NCBI GenBank assembly: GCA_013180625.2
Contig: SNVD02015981.1
Span: forward strand, 930,001-994,000
Length of the DNA: 64,000 nucleotides
Direction: 5' to 3'
From: Boswellia sacra
Taxonomy: Eukaryota; Streptophyta; Magnoliopsida; Sapindales; Burseraceae
In this document: positions 32,512 through 44,358 of the stretch, piece by piece
Numbering within the stretch: position 1 is the first letter of the stretch
Layout of the letters: the number at the start of each line of letters is the position of its first letter
Made by a program: the position numbers and the translations under genes
Notes under the pieces: generated by a model
What the model saw: the letters and a program-made list of their open reading frames with translations, nothing else
The model's database searches: none
What the model was told of the DNA's origin: nothing

Positions 32512-32515
32512 AGCT
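32285..32515 (+). repeat. Two tandem units of about 122 bp
   Basis: Both units contain GGTACTTC, then GGTTCT, then CACAAAGTTGGAA or TACAAAGTTGGAA, and end in CCAAGATTC.TTAAA, where the dot marks one variable base. They are diverged but clearly related. Confidence 0.75.
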
Positions 32516-32699
32516 TAGGCCAATCAAGGTCAGGTTTAGGGCCAAGGGCAAGCAAGGTCGGGTCAAGTCGAGGTAAGCAGGGTCAGGTCTGGGCTAGAGG
32601 CGAATGGGTTCAGGTTTTAGGTGCAAACGGAGTCGAGTCTCGGGTGTAGAGGCAAGTGAGGGCAAGGAAGGTTAGGTCTAGGGACTAAGGGTGAGTGGG
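32512..32699. repeat. G-rich minisatellite, fragment 3
   Basis: Units such as GGGCAAGCAAGGTCGGGTCA and GAGGCAAGTGAGGGCAAGGA, related to fragments 1 and 2. The end supplied the target site of the next element. Confidence 0.55.
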
Positions 32700-32945
32700 C
32701 AGCGGTGGAGCTATATGGTCTCCTAGGAAAGCCCTCCCCTAGCCCAAAAAAGATTTGTAAATAATATAAGAGAAAGTTTAATTTTTAAAACAATTTAGTC
32801 CATAAATTTATATTTTCCAAGTTTGGGCCCCCTCTAATGATCTTGTTGCTTTTAAGCTTGTTCCTTAATATTTATGTGTCACCATTGGTGTCCACAACCC
32901 GACAACCCCCACTCCCCCAACTATCAAATCTTGGTTTCGCCTTTG
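32700..32945. mobile_element. hAT-type MITE, 246 bp
   Basis: Terminal inverted repeats CAGCGGTGGAGCTA and CAAAGGCGAAACCA share 9 of 14 bases, with all differences being purine-purine, pyrimidine-pyrimidine or C/A. Flanks TGAGTGGG (32692-32699) and CGAGTGGG (32946-32953) form an 8-bp target duplication with one mismatch. It is non-coding and inserted in the minisatellite. Confidence 0.68.
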
Positions 32946-33234
32946 CGAGTGGGTTAAGTCTTGTATAGGGAAAGAAAAAAAACGAGGGTGGGGCTGTGTT
33001 TACCAATACTACCCTAACCATGTCGTTAAAAAAAAAAAAAGTTCAACCTCAATTTTACCCTCGGACATTTTAAGGTTTTTATAAGGTCGGGGATTTATAG
33101 GTGTCGACATTCAGCACACATACTTAGAGAAATCCCTAGAGTTTCCCCTTTTTTTTTAATGATATGTTAAAGTTTTGGTATAACATCACATTACGTGCAA
33201 CAACTAAACAATTCAAAAGCTTAGCTTACTGGTT
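32946..33234. other. Short minisatellite remainder and AT-rich DNA
   Basis: After about 30 bp of the G-rich array the sequence is unassigned, with several A and T homopolymers. Confidence 0.4.
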
Positions 33235-34193
33235 GTTAGATTGAAATTCATTCTTCTTGACTTGGGTTTGAGCGATCCCTTCCACATTCTCACTTAAATT
33301 TTTATAACAAACATGCAATTCAATTACACTACTAGTGTTACACTACTAGTGTTGATCGGGGTTGGGTGATTTTGAGCAAATACTGGCCCTGCCCCGCCCT
33401 TAGATCGGGTTAGGAAAAGGGTAAGGAAAAAAAAAAAAAAACAGCCCTTAGTGTGCATCCCCAAAAACCCAGGTAAATCCCAACTCAACAACTTCGAATA
33501 AAATTGCATCATGCGCTAATGGGTTTTTCTGCCATCCCTAGTCATATACTCTTAAAGTTAAGTCACTTATTATAATAATAAATAGTAATAATAATAAAGA
33601 GTGAATTTACAAAACTTTTTAAATTAGTATTGTACAATGTAATCTGTACACAATGTATTAACTTTACGTAACTTAATACTATAAAAGAAAAATTATAAGA
33701 GAACTTCATGAATAACATAGTGTCATATTAGATTGAAATTATCATTCTTCACTTTGGTTTGAGCGATCCCTCCAATATTCTCACTTAAATTTTTTATAAC
33801 AAACATGTAATCCAATTACACTACGGGTGTTGATCGGGGTTGGGTGGAGCAAATACTGGCCTAGCCCCACCCTTAGATCAGGTGAGGAAAAGGGTAGAAA
33901 AAAAACCAACCCGCAGTGTTCATCCTTGAAAAACGAGATAAAATCCAACTCAACAACTCTGGGTAAAATTGCATCTTATCCCAATGGGTTTTTCTGCCAT
34001 CTCTACTCATATACACTTAAAGTTAAGTCACTTATAATAATAACAAATAGTGATAATAATAAAGTGAATTTTCAAAACTTTTTAAATTAGTATTGTACAA
34101 TATAATCTATACACAACCAATTAACTTGACATAACTTAATACTATATAAAAAAAAAATTGTGAGAGAACTTCATGAATAACATAGTCTCATAT
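33235..34193 (+). repeat. Direct tandem duplication, period about 478 bp
   Basis: The segment with GTTGATCGGGGTTGGGTG at 33351 recurs at 33829. The flanking units (TTGAGCGATCCCT, GGGTTTTTCTGCCATC, CTTCATGAATAACATAGT) recur with matching spacing. The left copy has an extra short duplication of CACTACTAGTGTT near 33330-33353. It encodes nothing recognisable. Confidence 0.85.
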
Positions 34194-35190
34194 TAAATTG
34201 AGAAAAAAATAGATACCTTATGAGATAGGTTAAATAAAATTCCATTCTTATTATTCTAATTGTAACATAAACACCCAATTTAGAAAAAAAAGAAAAAGAA
34301 AAAACTTTATGGAGATATAAAGACTTTCTTATTTGATTACTTTATTATTTTATTAAATGATTTTTTTTAGTATTATATAAACAAACGGTAACAATATTAT
34401 TTAGGGGTGTTAATGTAATTTTTCATACTTTTAATGATGCTATTGTCAGTATGTAGGGACAGCAATGGGTAGGGTCGGGTAGCCTTACCTTTATTAAAAA
34501 ATTGATATCCATATCCTATCCATACCTTTCAAAGGTCTTAAGTTTCATATTTATACCCTACGCATACCTATTAATTAAAAACTATAACCTACCCATTTAT
34601 AAAAGGTTACCCATAAGATCCAATCAAAAAATTATACTAAAATTTAATTGTATTATGCAAAGTCTAAATATGACTTGAAACTCTAATTAACAAAAAAAAA
34701 ACACTTAACTAACAAAAACCTTCATGATCTTTTTCTTGCAATTTATCCAAAAAAACAATTAACAAAAAAAAAATAAAAGGATTAGAAATAAAAATAATGC
34801 TAAAATCCTTCAAGATATTCTTCTTATAATCATCAATCATGATTTTGACCCTAACTCGACAGCTCCTATAACATTCAATGATAAAATAACAATTAAATTT
34901 CATATTAAATATATTTTAAGTTATGTTAAAACGATATAATTTTATGCTTTTTAGGTATTAATCTTTTAATATTTTATTTAATTAATATTAATAATTTATT
35001 TAAAAGGCACATAAAAGGTACAAGGATATGAATAAGATTTAGATTTATGTCTTGATCGTTCTATATTTTTTATAGTCTAATTTTTTATATCTTTATCTTA
35101 TCTAAATTTATAAAAGTGTTATTCATATCTTATTTATTAGGATCTGAATACACGGAACGTGATACGTGAGTACGTGGATAAAATTATAAT
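34194..35190. other. AT-rich intergenic DNA
   Basis: No gene. A stretch beginning TAGGGACAGCAATGGGTAGG at about 34456 looks like one end of a dispersed element, but a matching second end was not found. Confidence 0.4.
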
Positions 35191-35199
35191 CTACCGGTA

Positions 35200-36391
35200 C
35201 ATTAGCGGAGAAAATTCACGTCAACCTCAAGTGAAGCCTGACAAGAACTTGACCCGATCCGATTACGAAACCCGGAACCAATCTTTTCGATATAATTAGG
35301 CAAGTAAGCAGTAGCCGGGTTGGCTCTCAGCCTCATCTCCCCAAAGGAAGAAGAAGAAAAGCAACAACCGGCAGCAAAGAGGTGAGGACAGTTGTTTGGC
35401 TTTATTTCTTCATTAAGGTTCCATACCCTTTAATGATTTTCAATTTATTTTTAATGGGTTTTTCTTTAATTCGTGGTTCTACACTGTTCAGTTCATTATT
35501 TAAGCGAAATCTTTATATTGGTGTATGGTCCTGAAGCTTTTGTCATCCACTTGAGATTTTCATGCCAGTTGCTTGATAAAGTATCAGTGAGAGACCATGT
35601 TTCCTTGCTTGCATGTTGCTATGTTTGAGTGGTAGTTTTGGGCATAGTTTTGTTATTTTATGAATTTAGCTAATGGGTTGTTCAATAATGTTTGTTTGAA
35701 TAGCTTGGTTACTTCTTCTAATGAAATTACTGAATTGAGATGGGCTGTTTATGCATGTCACCGTTTGTTAATTCAAAATGGACCGGAGTTTATTAAGGAT
35801 TTTGATATTTTAGCAGTTTTAGGTGATGTACTTTTATACTGAGATGAGTATTTTTTTTTAATTGCTCTTTGTTTCCGGTACCACAAAAAAATTTAGAGCA
35901 TGCTGGGAAATTTTTTTACTTTTTAATTTTAATGTCCGCATATTCTGGATGTAATTTTCATTATACTTCATATTGGGAGAGATTTGGCCTTTTTGATTTA
36001 CTGTGAAGTACTGGGAATGAGAGAAGTTGAAGAGTTCTTTATTGGTTAAAAACTCCTTAAATGAGGGGAAAAACTATTGTATTTTTCCATGTACTTCGGG
36101 TGTTTTTTTTTTCTTCTAAGTAAGGATATTAACTTATACGAAGAATTCTAATTCATGTTGTCTAAACTCTTATTGCTCTCTTCGTCTACAAATTCAGTTG
36201 ATGCTTTTCAATATGATTTCCCTTTTAATACTTGAGGTTGAATTTCCTGTTTTCTTGATATGGAATTTAGTAATATGCATTATGGTAGGATTTACTGTTA
36301 TATTTGCCTGCTTTTTACTTATCATGCTTGTTTGTGGTTGTGTTCAGGCTTTTCAGGGTTGCTATTCAAGCTGATTCGTTAAATAATAAAA
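35200..36391 (+). other. 5'-UTR exon, first intron and leader of the coiled-coil gene
   Basis: A purine-rich leader (AAGAAGAAGAAAAGCAACAA around 35349) ends at a consensus donor at 35381/35382. The acceptor TTCAG at 36347 or the next AG at 36355 precedes the ATG at 36392. The intron is AT- and T-rich, as normal for plants. A 60-codon open stretch at 35660-35842 lies inside it and may be chance. Confidence 0.6.
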
Positions 36392-39098
36392 ATGAGACGG
36401 CAGGGGCAATATGCCGATCCTGGTGCATATGGTGCAGCCCGCATGCAGCATATGTCTGGTCAGAGGATGGAACAGAATTCTGGTCACTTTCAAGGACAAC
36501 TAGAGGCCTTTACTCCTGAAAGGGAGCAGCAATATTCAACTTCAAAGACAGAGCGTCAATGGAGGTGGGAAAGGGATGGGTCAAAAGTGCCCAACCCAGC
36601 ATCTCAAATATACAATGAAGGTTAGTTTGAAATCAGCTCTCTCTCAAGGGTCACTTACATGAAGGGAGTGTTAATGAAATCGAAGCATTTTATTTGTGTG
36701 GTATGAACTGTTTATACAAATATTTTTTGTCTAACCTAGTTCTCAAAGATTGGTGGGTATTATTGTTAGGTCACACTTTTATAAGACTAAACTAATTATT
36801 AATTTAGCTTTACATTGTTACTTATAGTATTCTTTGAGTATGAAGATGGTCTTTAAGGAGGAAAAAAATAAGAGATATACTTGATTATACATTTATATAG
36901 ATGAGAAGGTGGAAAAGAATAGGCATGTCATCAAAACAGTGCTTCTACTGTATTAGTTTGGGATTTCTATGTTTTCTAGAAAATAAAATAAATAATATTA
37001 ATAATGATAGTAGTAATAGTAATTGCTCTGGCTAACTTGTGTAACTATGCTTAAAGTATCCTTGTAGGTATTTTTGAGATATTCATAGTTATATTAAAAT
37101 ATGTTAGTAGCTTTTTGTTTCTTGCCAAAAGCTGAGATAATCTGCATCCTTGTTGCTGAAGTTCAGTGGCATTTTCTGAAAATAATTTTTTTTCCCCCTT
37201 CATATGGCTTTCTATTGTGTCTTGTCCTTGATCAAAGTAATCATTGTTTTCTTCACACCAAAAACTTCCTTTGAGTTCATGAAGATTTGATAAGGTTAAT
37301 ATGAGGGAAATTAAGTTTATCCTCTTATGTCTTCAAAGGATGCTTTAGACTGGGTATGCTTAGGGATACAAGTCTGTTGTGATATAGGTCAAGGAGTTGA
37401 TGCATCAAGATCATATTTTCAAGGTCAGAGGCCAGATCCAAAACTAGTTCTAGAGAAAAAGAACAATAGTGACCCCAGATCTCGACCTCATGAAGAAGAT
37501 ATGGATGTTGGCTATGATGACAAGCCTTTGTCGCATACTTTTGAGGGTCTTGAGCAGAAATTCCTGGATGATATAACGAAACTGGCGAAGGAACAAAATG
37601 ATGCTGAAGATGCAGAAAATGCTAGACATAGAGAGGTGTGTATAAAAATTGAATGTGCCTTTTTGTAGTAATAACTTTATCTCATTTATATACTGTTGAA
37701 TGTTACATTAATAACTAAACTATCCTGAAAGAGTAGTTCTGTCCAGAGTAATATCTGATGTTGTTTTTCTAAACATACTAAACTAGAAATCCGCAAGGAA
37801 AATTGACATAGGATTTAGTAGTTTCCGATGTTTTGATATATATTCAAGAGCCCCTTATTTTATAAACAAAATTTCCACAATTTCTAGGCCATTGGATCAT
37901 GTGATCTCAACAGTTGAGATTAAGTCTGTTATTTGTCATTAGCAAAATGCATTGATTATGCATATTATATCCAATAGTAACAATTGAAAGTGCATAGATC
38001 TGGTGGTTCATAATTTGTGTAAGAAAGGTGCCATGGATCCCGTCCTATAAGTATACATGTAAATATAGATACATTTCACATGCTCACATTCAGAGCAAGA
38101 CATTTTTTACCAATTGGCATGGTTTATAATTGCAAAATATGAAATTTTACATTTTGTATTTAATTTTGTTTTTTAAATTTTAAAGATAATAAATTATTGT
38201 AAGTTGTATATTTTCGCAAATTAAATATTTAGCTTGAAGACCTTAATTATTTGGGCTAATTAAAAAATGAGCGGCTCTCTTCCAATACCAGTGCTATCTT
38301 GACATTCCCTTTTTATTTGCATGTCTGAAAGTTGGGTTGATTTGGTAGAAGATCGGTTATCAAATGTAGGGTGGGATTGTATACTGCAAAAAAGGCTGCA
38401 GAAGGGGTTACTGCAAATTGTGATTTTCTGTTTTGAAAAAAGTGTTGGTTTGCCAGACAACATATGAAAATCATTAGCGTGCAGCTCCACCAAAGCCATT
38501 AAGGTTTTAAGTATTGTTTTAATTTAGTATTATCAGAGTCATTGTATTCTGACTTGAAAATGCAACTTAAGTTGTGAATTGGCTAAACAGTTTTTAGTGC
38601 CTCATTTGGTTTTTATTTTGGTAGTTAATCTTGGGAAAAATGCCTCTGTTTGATAGTGCACTGCAAAGTTAGGAGGTTGACCTTATCTTCTAAATATTAC
38701 AAATGCCTTATACAATGATTTTTTTTTTTTATAAATTTCAGAAAATAAATGCCATCAATGCTCAATATGAAGAACAGCTAGCTGCTCTTAGAGCGCGGCA
38801 TGCTAGTCGTAGAGATGAGCTTCTTCGGAAGGAATCACATGCACGACAACAACAGTACCAGCAAGCAATGATGGATCATTACCCAAACAGCGGCATGGCT
38901 CCTGTTGATACTCATGGTTACAGTGGTGCTGCAGCAGCGGCTGCAGTTGGAGAAACATACCGAACATATAATTCAGACAATTATGACTCCTACAAAGAGC
39001 GGGCTCGATTCCTTGGGGGTCCTAGGGGTCATGGGTTTGAGCCCAGAGGTCCATATCCCGGAGGTCGAGTGTATGATACCGGTTCACGCTATTACTAA
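36392..39098 (+). CDS. Conserved plant coiled-coil protein, function unknown
   Basis: Three coding exons join cleanly with GT..AG introns: 36392-36620, 37388-37635 and 38742-39098 (834 bp, 277 residues). A 5'-UTR exon probably ends at the GTGAG donor after 35381, spliced to about 36348. The intron phases (1, then 0) keep the frame. The protein has a Gln/Gly-rich N-terminus (MRRQGQYADPGAYGAARM) and an acidic middle. A strongly charged coiled-coil helix runs from about residue 124 to 203 (core INAQYEEQLAALRARHASRR). The C-terminus is rich in Gly, Tyr and Arg, ending GGRVYDTGSRYY. No enzymatic motif is visible. The R/G/Y-rich tail resembles low-complexity tails of RNA-associated proteins, but that is only a resemblance. 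The gene sits in the spacer between the two inverted arms and is not duplicated here. Confidence 0.85.
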
Positions 39099-39582
39099 CA
39101 GAGATATTTAGATTTAGGTTTGTTTTTCTACTCTCTTGCATCCAAGTATCCTCATCGCTACTTAGGCTGCATTTTACTAACATTTTATGGCTGTAATGTA
39201 TGTTTAATCTTCTACAGCTTGTTTCTTCTTGTTGTAACGTGTTCAATTCATAAGAATCAACAGCTTTGAGAGATTACAATTAGTTTTAGGACTTGTGGAT
39301 TATATTTAATTCATATGTTTTTCTTTTTATCCCTAAGGATGCTTCATTTGTACATGCGACATGGTAGTAACAGTTTGATAATCGACAATAAATTATTACC
39401 ATGATTGTTGGTTGGTTGGATTTTTTGAGTATGCGTGATATATGAAGGTGGTGGAGGCACAGTATGTTTCAATCCAAGATTTTGACAGAATGGTTGTTTT
39501 GTGTTTTAGAAAACAGAGTATGAAAATACATTAAGACGAGGGAATTTTGTTGATAGGATTAAATGAATGTTTAATGAGAAAA
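39099..39582. other. 3' flank of the coiled-coil gene up to the arm-B breakpoint
   Basis: Likely 3' UTR followed by unique intergenic DNA. Homology to the DUF4220 gene begins abruptly near 39583. Confidence 0.5.
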
Positions 39583-41337
39583 TAATGAGTTCACTCTTCA
39601 AAAAGGAGTTCACCAGCTGTCATCCGGTCCTGAAGAGTGCCTGGCTTCACAGTATTTTTGAGAATTATGGACATGAAGCTTCAAAGGATATATGTCCCGA
39701 TATTAAAGAATACATCTTCAAGGGGCTATTAAAAAAATCAGCACGTGCTTCAGAGTTCAGAATCAGGTTAGAAGGGGCTTCAGATTTCAGAAACTTTAAA
39801 CAACTATGTGCTAGCAGGTGTGAGCAGGTTCTTCAGAAGTATTGTTGCCAAGATGAAATTGGTTGGAGCCTTGACGTTGAATTTGATCAAAGCATTCTTC
39901 TGTGGGATATTACTATAGATCTTTGCTATCGTGTTGATCAACGAGATGAAAATTCTATCCCTGATTTTAAATGCATTGGCAAGTTCTTATCAGATTACGT
40001 TTTGTATATTCTAGCCAACCGTTCCTTCATATTGCCTAGTGGGAGTGAGCAGATCAGGTTTCTAAGACATGGTAGCTGTAACAACCGTAAAATTTTGCTA
40101 GGGCTATAAAAGTCTTTATAGGTTTTGGTCAAGGATAATAATAATTATAATTAAAAAGAGAGAGAGTTTTATATACATTTAAATTAGAAAAGATAAATAG
40201 TGGTTTAGTTTTATTTCTTTTGGAATACCTTAACCTTATCTAGTATATAAGTAATATTATAATATTGCAAATAGGGTTTTTAACCTAAAAATTAGGTGAA
40301 GGCTTTGAAACTCAGAGATTTCAAGGTAAGATTGTATTTCTTTTAGTTTGATTTAATAATTTTTATTAGAAATTATTGTTGCTTAGATTTATGCTGGAAT
40401 TTCTTCAGAGGTTTAAGGAACAACCTAGGATTTTTGAATTTATTAGGATACTTAAAATTCGATTTTCAGTCTGGTCTTTTTATATGCTCTTATAGACATA
40501 TATATGAACGTGGAAAATTTTATTTCACAACAAAATATTAAGATTTCAATTTATTACGAATTTTTGAACTTTCTGTTGAAATCCTAGAAAATACTGTGAT
40601 TTCTGGATGTTACAAATTTCAGAATTTTTTTTCATATGCTAGAGGAGTCAGAAATTTCTCAAATTTTATATGCTATTTTTTTGAGATGATATATATGTTT
40701 CTGTAAATTTTCATGATTTTTAAACGTGTAGAAAAATTGTTATGAAATTTTGAATTTGAAACATCTTAATCTAAAAATTCTGGACAGACTTTACTGACAG
40801 AAAACGAAAATCATTTAAAAATAGTTTCTGAATGTAATTTGCTTTGAAAAATTTTTGGTTGAATACTTTATGTGTCTAGTTTGGCTGTCCAAAATCCTAG
40901 GTTAATCGGATTAAGATATAAATTTATAAAATTTCTGGAATCACCTCTGTTCAGGGTATAAGACTTAGGCAGAACAGTTTGTTTAGGAAATTTAAAGGAA
41001 TTTTGTAGAACACTTGAGGTGTTGAGTTTATGAATTTATCTAGATGTTTTCTGGTTATGCCTTAGGACAATCGTTGGACGAGAAGGAGCTATGATATTTC
41101 TCTTTTTGGATCGATCAAGGTAAGTAACATCATACATGTACTATGATTAAAGTGTAATGTGTTCTTAATAAATATTTTGATTTGTTAGGGGATATTTTTA
41201 TGTGATATTATATGAATTATTTTCTGTTTTAGAATATAAATTGTGAAATTAGAGTTTTAATAAAGCTTTTAAATTGATTCTAAAAAATACCGTTTTCATG
41301 TTAAAAATCGTTTTTAGTGAAAGGAACTTTTGACGAA

Positions 41338-41550
41338 ACCCACAATGGGTTGGTTCAAGTGGTGAAGCGGGCCAGGATGGAGTTGGTACAACACCAATGG
41401 TGAAGTCCTGGGTTCGAGTCTCCACAATGGCCTCCTTCATGATTTAAGTGGGAGACCGTGACAGTGGGTTGTGGTTACGCTAGTCTCCTCCGAGGATTAG
41501 TCGTGGTGTGCGTAAGCTGGCCCGGACACCTCGGTTACAAAAAAAAAAAC
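41338..41550 (+). mobile_element. tRNA-derived SINE
   Basis: A box A-like TGGTTCAAGTGGT at 41351-41363 and box B GGTTCGAGTCT at 41411-41421 are spaced as in tRNA-derived promoters. The body ends in a run of about 12 A. TTTGACGAA at 41329-41337 and 41551-41559 is a perfect 9-bp target duplication. It is nested in the solo LTR, which is nested in the DUF4220 pseudogene. Confidence 0.9.
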
Positions 41551-41705
41551 TTTGACGAACTTATTATTATCTACGAAAAGTTATTAGTATATGTACTTTG
41601 AGAATCGTGTTATTTGAAATGGTTCTTGAATGTTTGACTTATTGTCCATAGTATCTGAATACTTTTATAAATTTTGAATCCAGCTGTGGTATTAGTGTGC
41701 ACACG

Positions 41706-41885
41706 ACTTTTGGGCCAGGTCACCAGGATTACAGGTGACATACTTTTGGGCCGGGTCACTGAAATTACAGGTGACATACTTTTAGGTCACCAGGATTATA
41801 GGTGACATACTTTTGGGTCGGATCACCGGGATTACAGGTGACATACTTTTGAGCCGGGTCACCGGGACTACGGGTGGCACTATGT
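41706..41885 (+). repeat. Minisatellite in the solo LTR, five units
   Basis: Units start ACTTTTGGGCC or a variant at 41706, 41742, 41778, 41809 and 41845, with period 31-36 bp. Each carries GGTCACC.GGATTACAGGTG or a close variant, where the dot marks one variable base. Confidence 0.88.
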
Positions 41886-43357
41886 GACATGAGTCGATAA
41901 ATATTTTTTTTTATCTTTAATGATTGTGAATGATTTCTTTGATCTTAAGTGTTACAAATGTTTATGACTCCATTTTTATTAAGATATAATTTTGGAACTG
42001 AGGTATTTAAACTATGAATTATATGATGTTTTATTAACTGTTTAAGATACTAATAGTTGTATATGATTTTACTTACTGAGTTGACGACTCACCCCTCGTT
42101 TCTAACATTTTGCGGAGTAGTCTCGGAAGTTAGTTGTTGCACTTGCTGGTTGATGTCGAGACTTTAGTTCATATTTTTCTTTTGTAATTATGCAATAAGA
42201 ATTTTTTTTTTATTACAATTGTGTTTGGAACTTTAGATTGTTAGACTTTGTTTTGATTAGAGAGATATTAAATATATTATTCTGTTCACTTTTTCCTCAT
42301 AAGAATGATTAGTGAAGTTTTTGTTTAGAGATTTATTATTAGTGATTTCCTAGCGTTTTAGCAATATTTGTGTTCCGATTTTGGAGCGTTACGGTAGCTG
42401 AGACCAAGAGATTCTTTCAAGGAAACAAATCCATGTCGGATGCAAGCCAAGCTTCTAAAAGTCTGCTTCAAGTGGACACACCAATTCTACCTAGTAAAGT
42501 AAAAGGAGACAAGACGTGAGTCTTTCCTATTTAATGCTTGTATCCTTACCAAGTCATTGCAAATTCTGGAAGCAGAGCAGTGGCAGACCTATGAGAAATG
42601 GAAAGTGATTAGTCTTGTTTGGGTGGAAATGCTTTCTATGCAGCGTGTTAATGGAGATCAAATCAACATGCTCAGCAACTCAGACGAGGTGGAGAGCTTC
42701 TCAATCATGTATGGCTTCTGATGGCACATCTCGGCTTGACTCAACAATTCCAGTTCTCGCAAGGTCATATACTAGAGCTAAGTTGGTGGTCGCACAGGTT
42801 ATGAAAACTGGCAGTTGTGCCAGTTTCTTCACCACACATGCAATGTCTGAGAATCACGCTAAGTAATTAACATTGTAACGTTCTGATAAAATAAAACGGT
42901 TTTATCACTTTCAATAAAATCTTGTTTACACACATAATTTCTTTTCTTACTGTTAGCATTGTCCAATAAAATTTGGTTTGCTTTGATCCTATTTCTCAAT
43001 CTGGAACTGATATTAGCTCTTATCAAATGCTTAAATTCGGCTAACACAAGATTTGATTACTTCACTGTAAAAACAAGAATATGTCCCTGCATATCAATGG
43101 AGATGTCACACTATAGCTTCATTCATTTTAGTACCTCTAGAGCCTTAAAACTTACACAGTAACATGCTAATATATGTCACAGCAATCATATTTAACTGCC
43201 AGCTTTCAAAACATAGGCTTGCAATAAAGCTCGTTCATGGCCCGTGGAATCAGGAACTGATTTGCTGAAACCAATTTTGATGAGCAGTTGAAATTCAATT
43301 TTAGATTTAGCCCAATGTTTTTATCTTTCAGTTTTCTTAGCACCTCATATTCAGTAC

Positions 43358-44358
43358 TAGGGACGGAGGCAGGAAGGGACAAGGAGGGGCAATTGCCCCT
43401 CCTGGATTTGGAACTTTTTTTAAAACTACGTATTATCTATTTTATCTCTTATATTGTCTAAAATTATAAATTTGTATTATAATTTTTTATTGTTTTCTTC
43501 TCTTTTAAGTCTTACCAGTCCACTTTACCAAATCCTAAAAAACACTTTACTTTTTTGTGGTTTTGTGGTCCCGCAACTACTCCGTTTCTTCTTCTTCACT
43601 TCATTGGCGGCAATTCACCAATTAATGGCCATTCATCTTGTGGTGGTCCATCTATTTATTGAAAGTTAGTGTATATTGAGGTAAAGCTCTTCTTCTCTTG
43701 TCTTTTAATTATTATTTTATACTTTTTCAGTTTTCTTATTTGTTTTTATTCTTCAAGTAATGTGCTACAATTTCTTTTTCCTTAAATTCGCAAGGATAGC
43801 TGCTGGCCATGAATCATGATTGTAGGACTTTATTTTTATATTACAATTTTTATATAAATATTTTAATTCTATATAATATATTAAAAAATTATATAGTTAA
43901 GCTGTATTACGATCAAATAGAAACCAAAAACCTCTAATTTAAACAAATGTTAATTAAATTTAATTATTGTGAGATTGTGGATATTTATAATAATAAAACA
44001 ATTAAACAAAACAAAAAAGAAATCTCTCTTTGAAAATTTATATAGACCAGTTGCTACCGCCAGTGTTGAGAGGGCCTTTTCAACAATGAATTTTGTCAAG
44101 AACCGTCTTCGAAATCGAATGAGAGATCAATGGCTGAATGATAACTTAATTGTATATAAGAGAATGATGTATTTGATGCTATTGATAATGAAGTTATCAT
44201 TCAACACTTTCAAAATATGAAATCACATCGAAGACAATTGTAAAATTAAAAAATATATGAATGGATATCACTATTTTTCTTTATTGTTTTATTATTATTT
44301 TAAATTTTATTGTTGTTTGGATTTGCCCTCCTTGATAAAAATCCTGGCTCCGTCTATG
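43358..44358 (+). mobile_element. Deleted hAT transposon, 1001 bp
   Basis: Terminal inverted repeats TAGGGACGGAGGCAGGA and CATAGACGGAGCCAGGA are bordered by a perfect 8-bp target duplication TTCAGTAC (43350-43357, 44359-44366). The interior retains only the end of a transposase gene. Arm A has the empty site (a single TTCAGTGC near 25103 read on the minus strand). Confidence 0.93.
44034..44220 (+). pseudogene. hAT transposase C-terminal dimerisation remnant
   Basis: Encodes PVATASVERAFSTMNFVKNR and the following helix, the highly conserved dimerisation block of hAT transposases. The DNA-binding and catalytic parts are deleted, so it is non-functional. Confidence 0.88.

Larger units (their letters stand above)
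40077..42393 (+). mobile_element. Solo LTR (Ty3/Gypsy-like), 2317 bp
   Basis: Begins TGTAAC and ends GTTACG, with a 5-bp target duplication GTAGC at 40072-40076 and 42394-42398. No internal region, primer site or polypurine tract is present, so this is the product of LTR-LTR recombination. The uninterrupted site exists in arm A at about 26141-26150 within the intact DUF4220 gene, which proves the insertion and its borders. It carries a 5-unit minisatellite and a SINE. Confidence 0.9.
39583..42870 (+). pseudogene. DUF4220/DUF594 pseudogene, C-terminal fragment split by a solo LTR
   Basis: Starts abruptly at the equivalent of about codon 393 of the gene at 25741-27825 and follows it with many substitutions (NYGHEASKDICPDIKEYIFK is close to the parent). 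At 40071-40076 it is interrupted by a solo LTR and resumes at 42394 with the duplicated GTAGC. The second part covers the DUF594 end but has frameshifts (around 42515 and 42640). Homology continues past the stop into 3' flank. Without an N-terminus or promoter it cannot make the membrane protein. Confidence 0.92.

Noticed and set aside
35660..35842. Extra exon or gene fragment in intron 1 of the coiled-coil gene
   Set aside because: There is a 60-codon open stretch with protein-like composition, but I see no splice sites that join it to the gene and no family I can name.
41338..41550. tRNA gene
   Set aside because: Box A and B are present, but there is no cloverleaf, and the poly-A tail with 9-bp target duplication marks a SINE.
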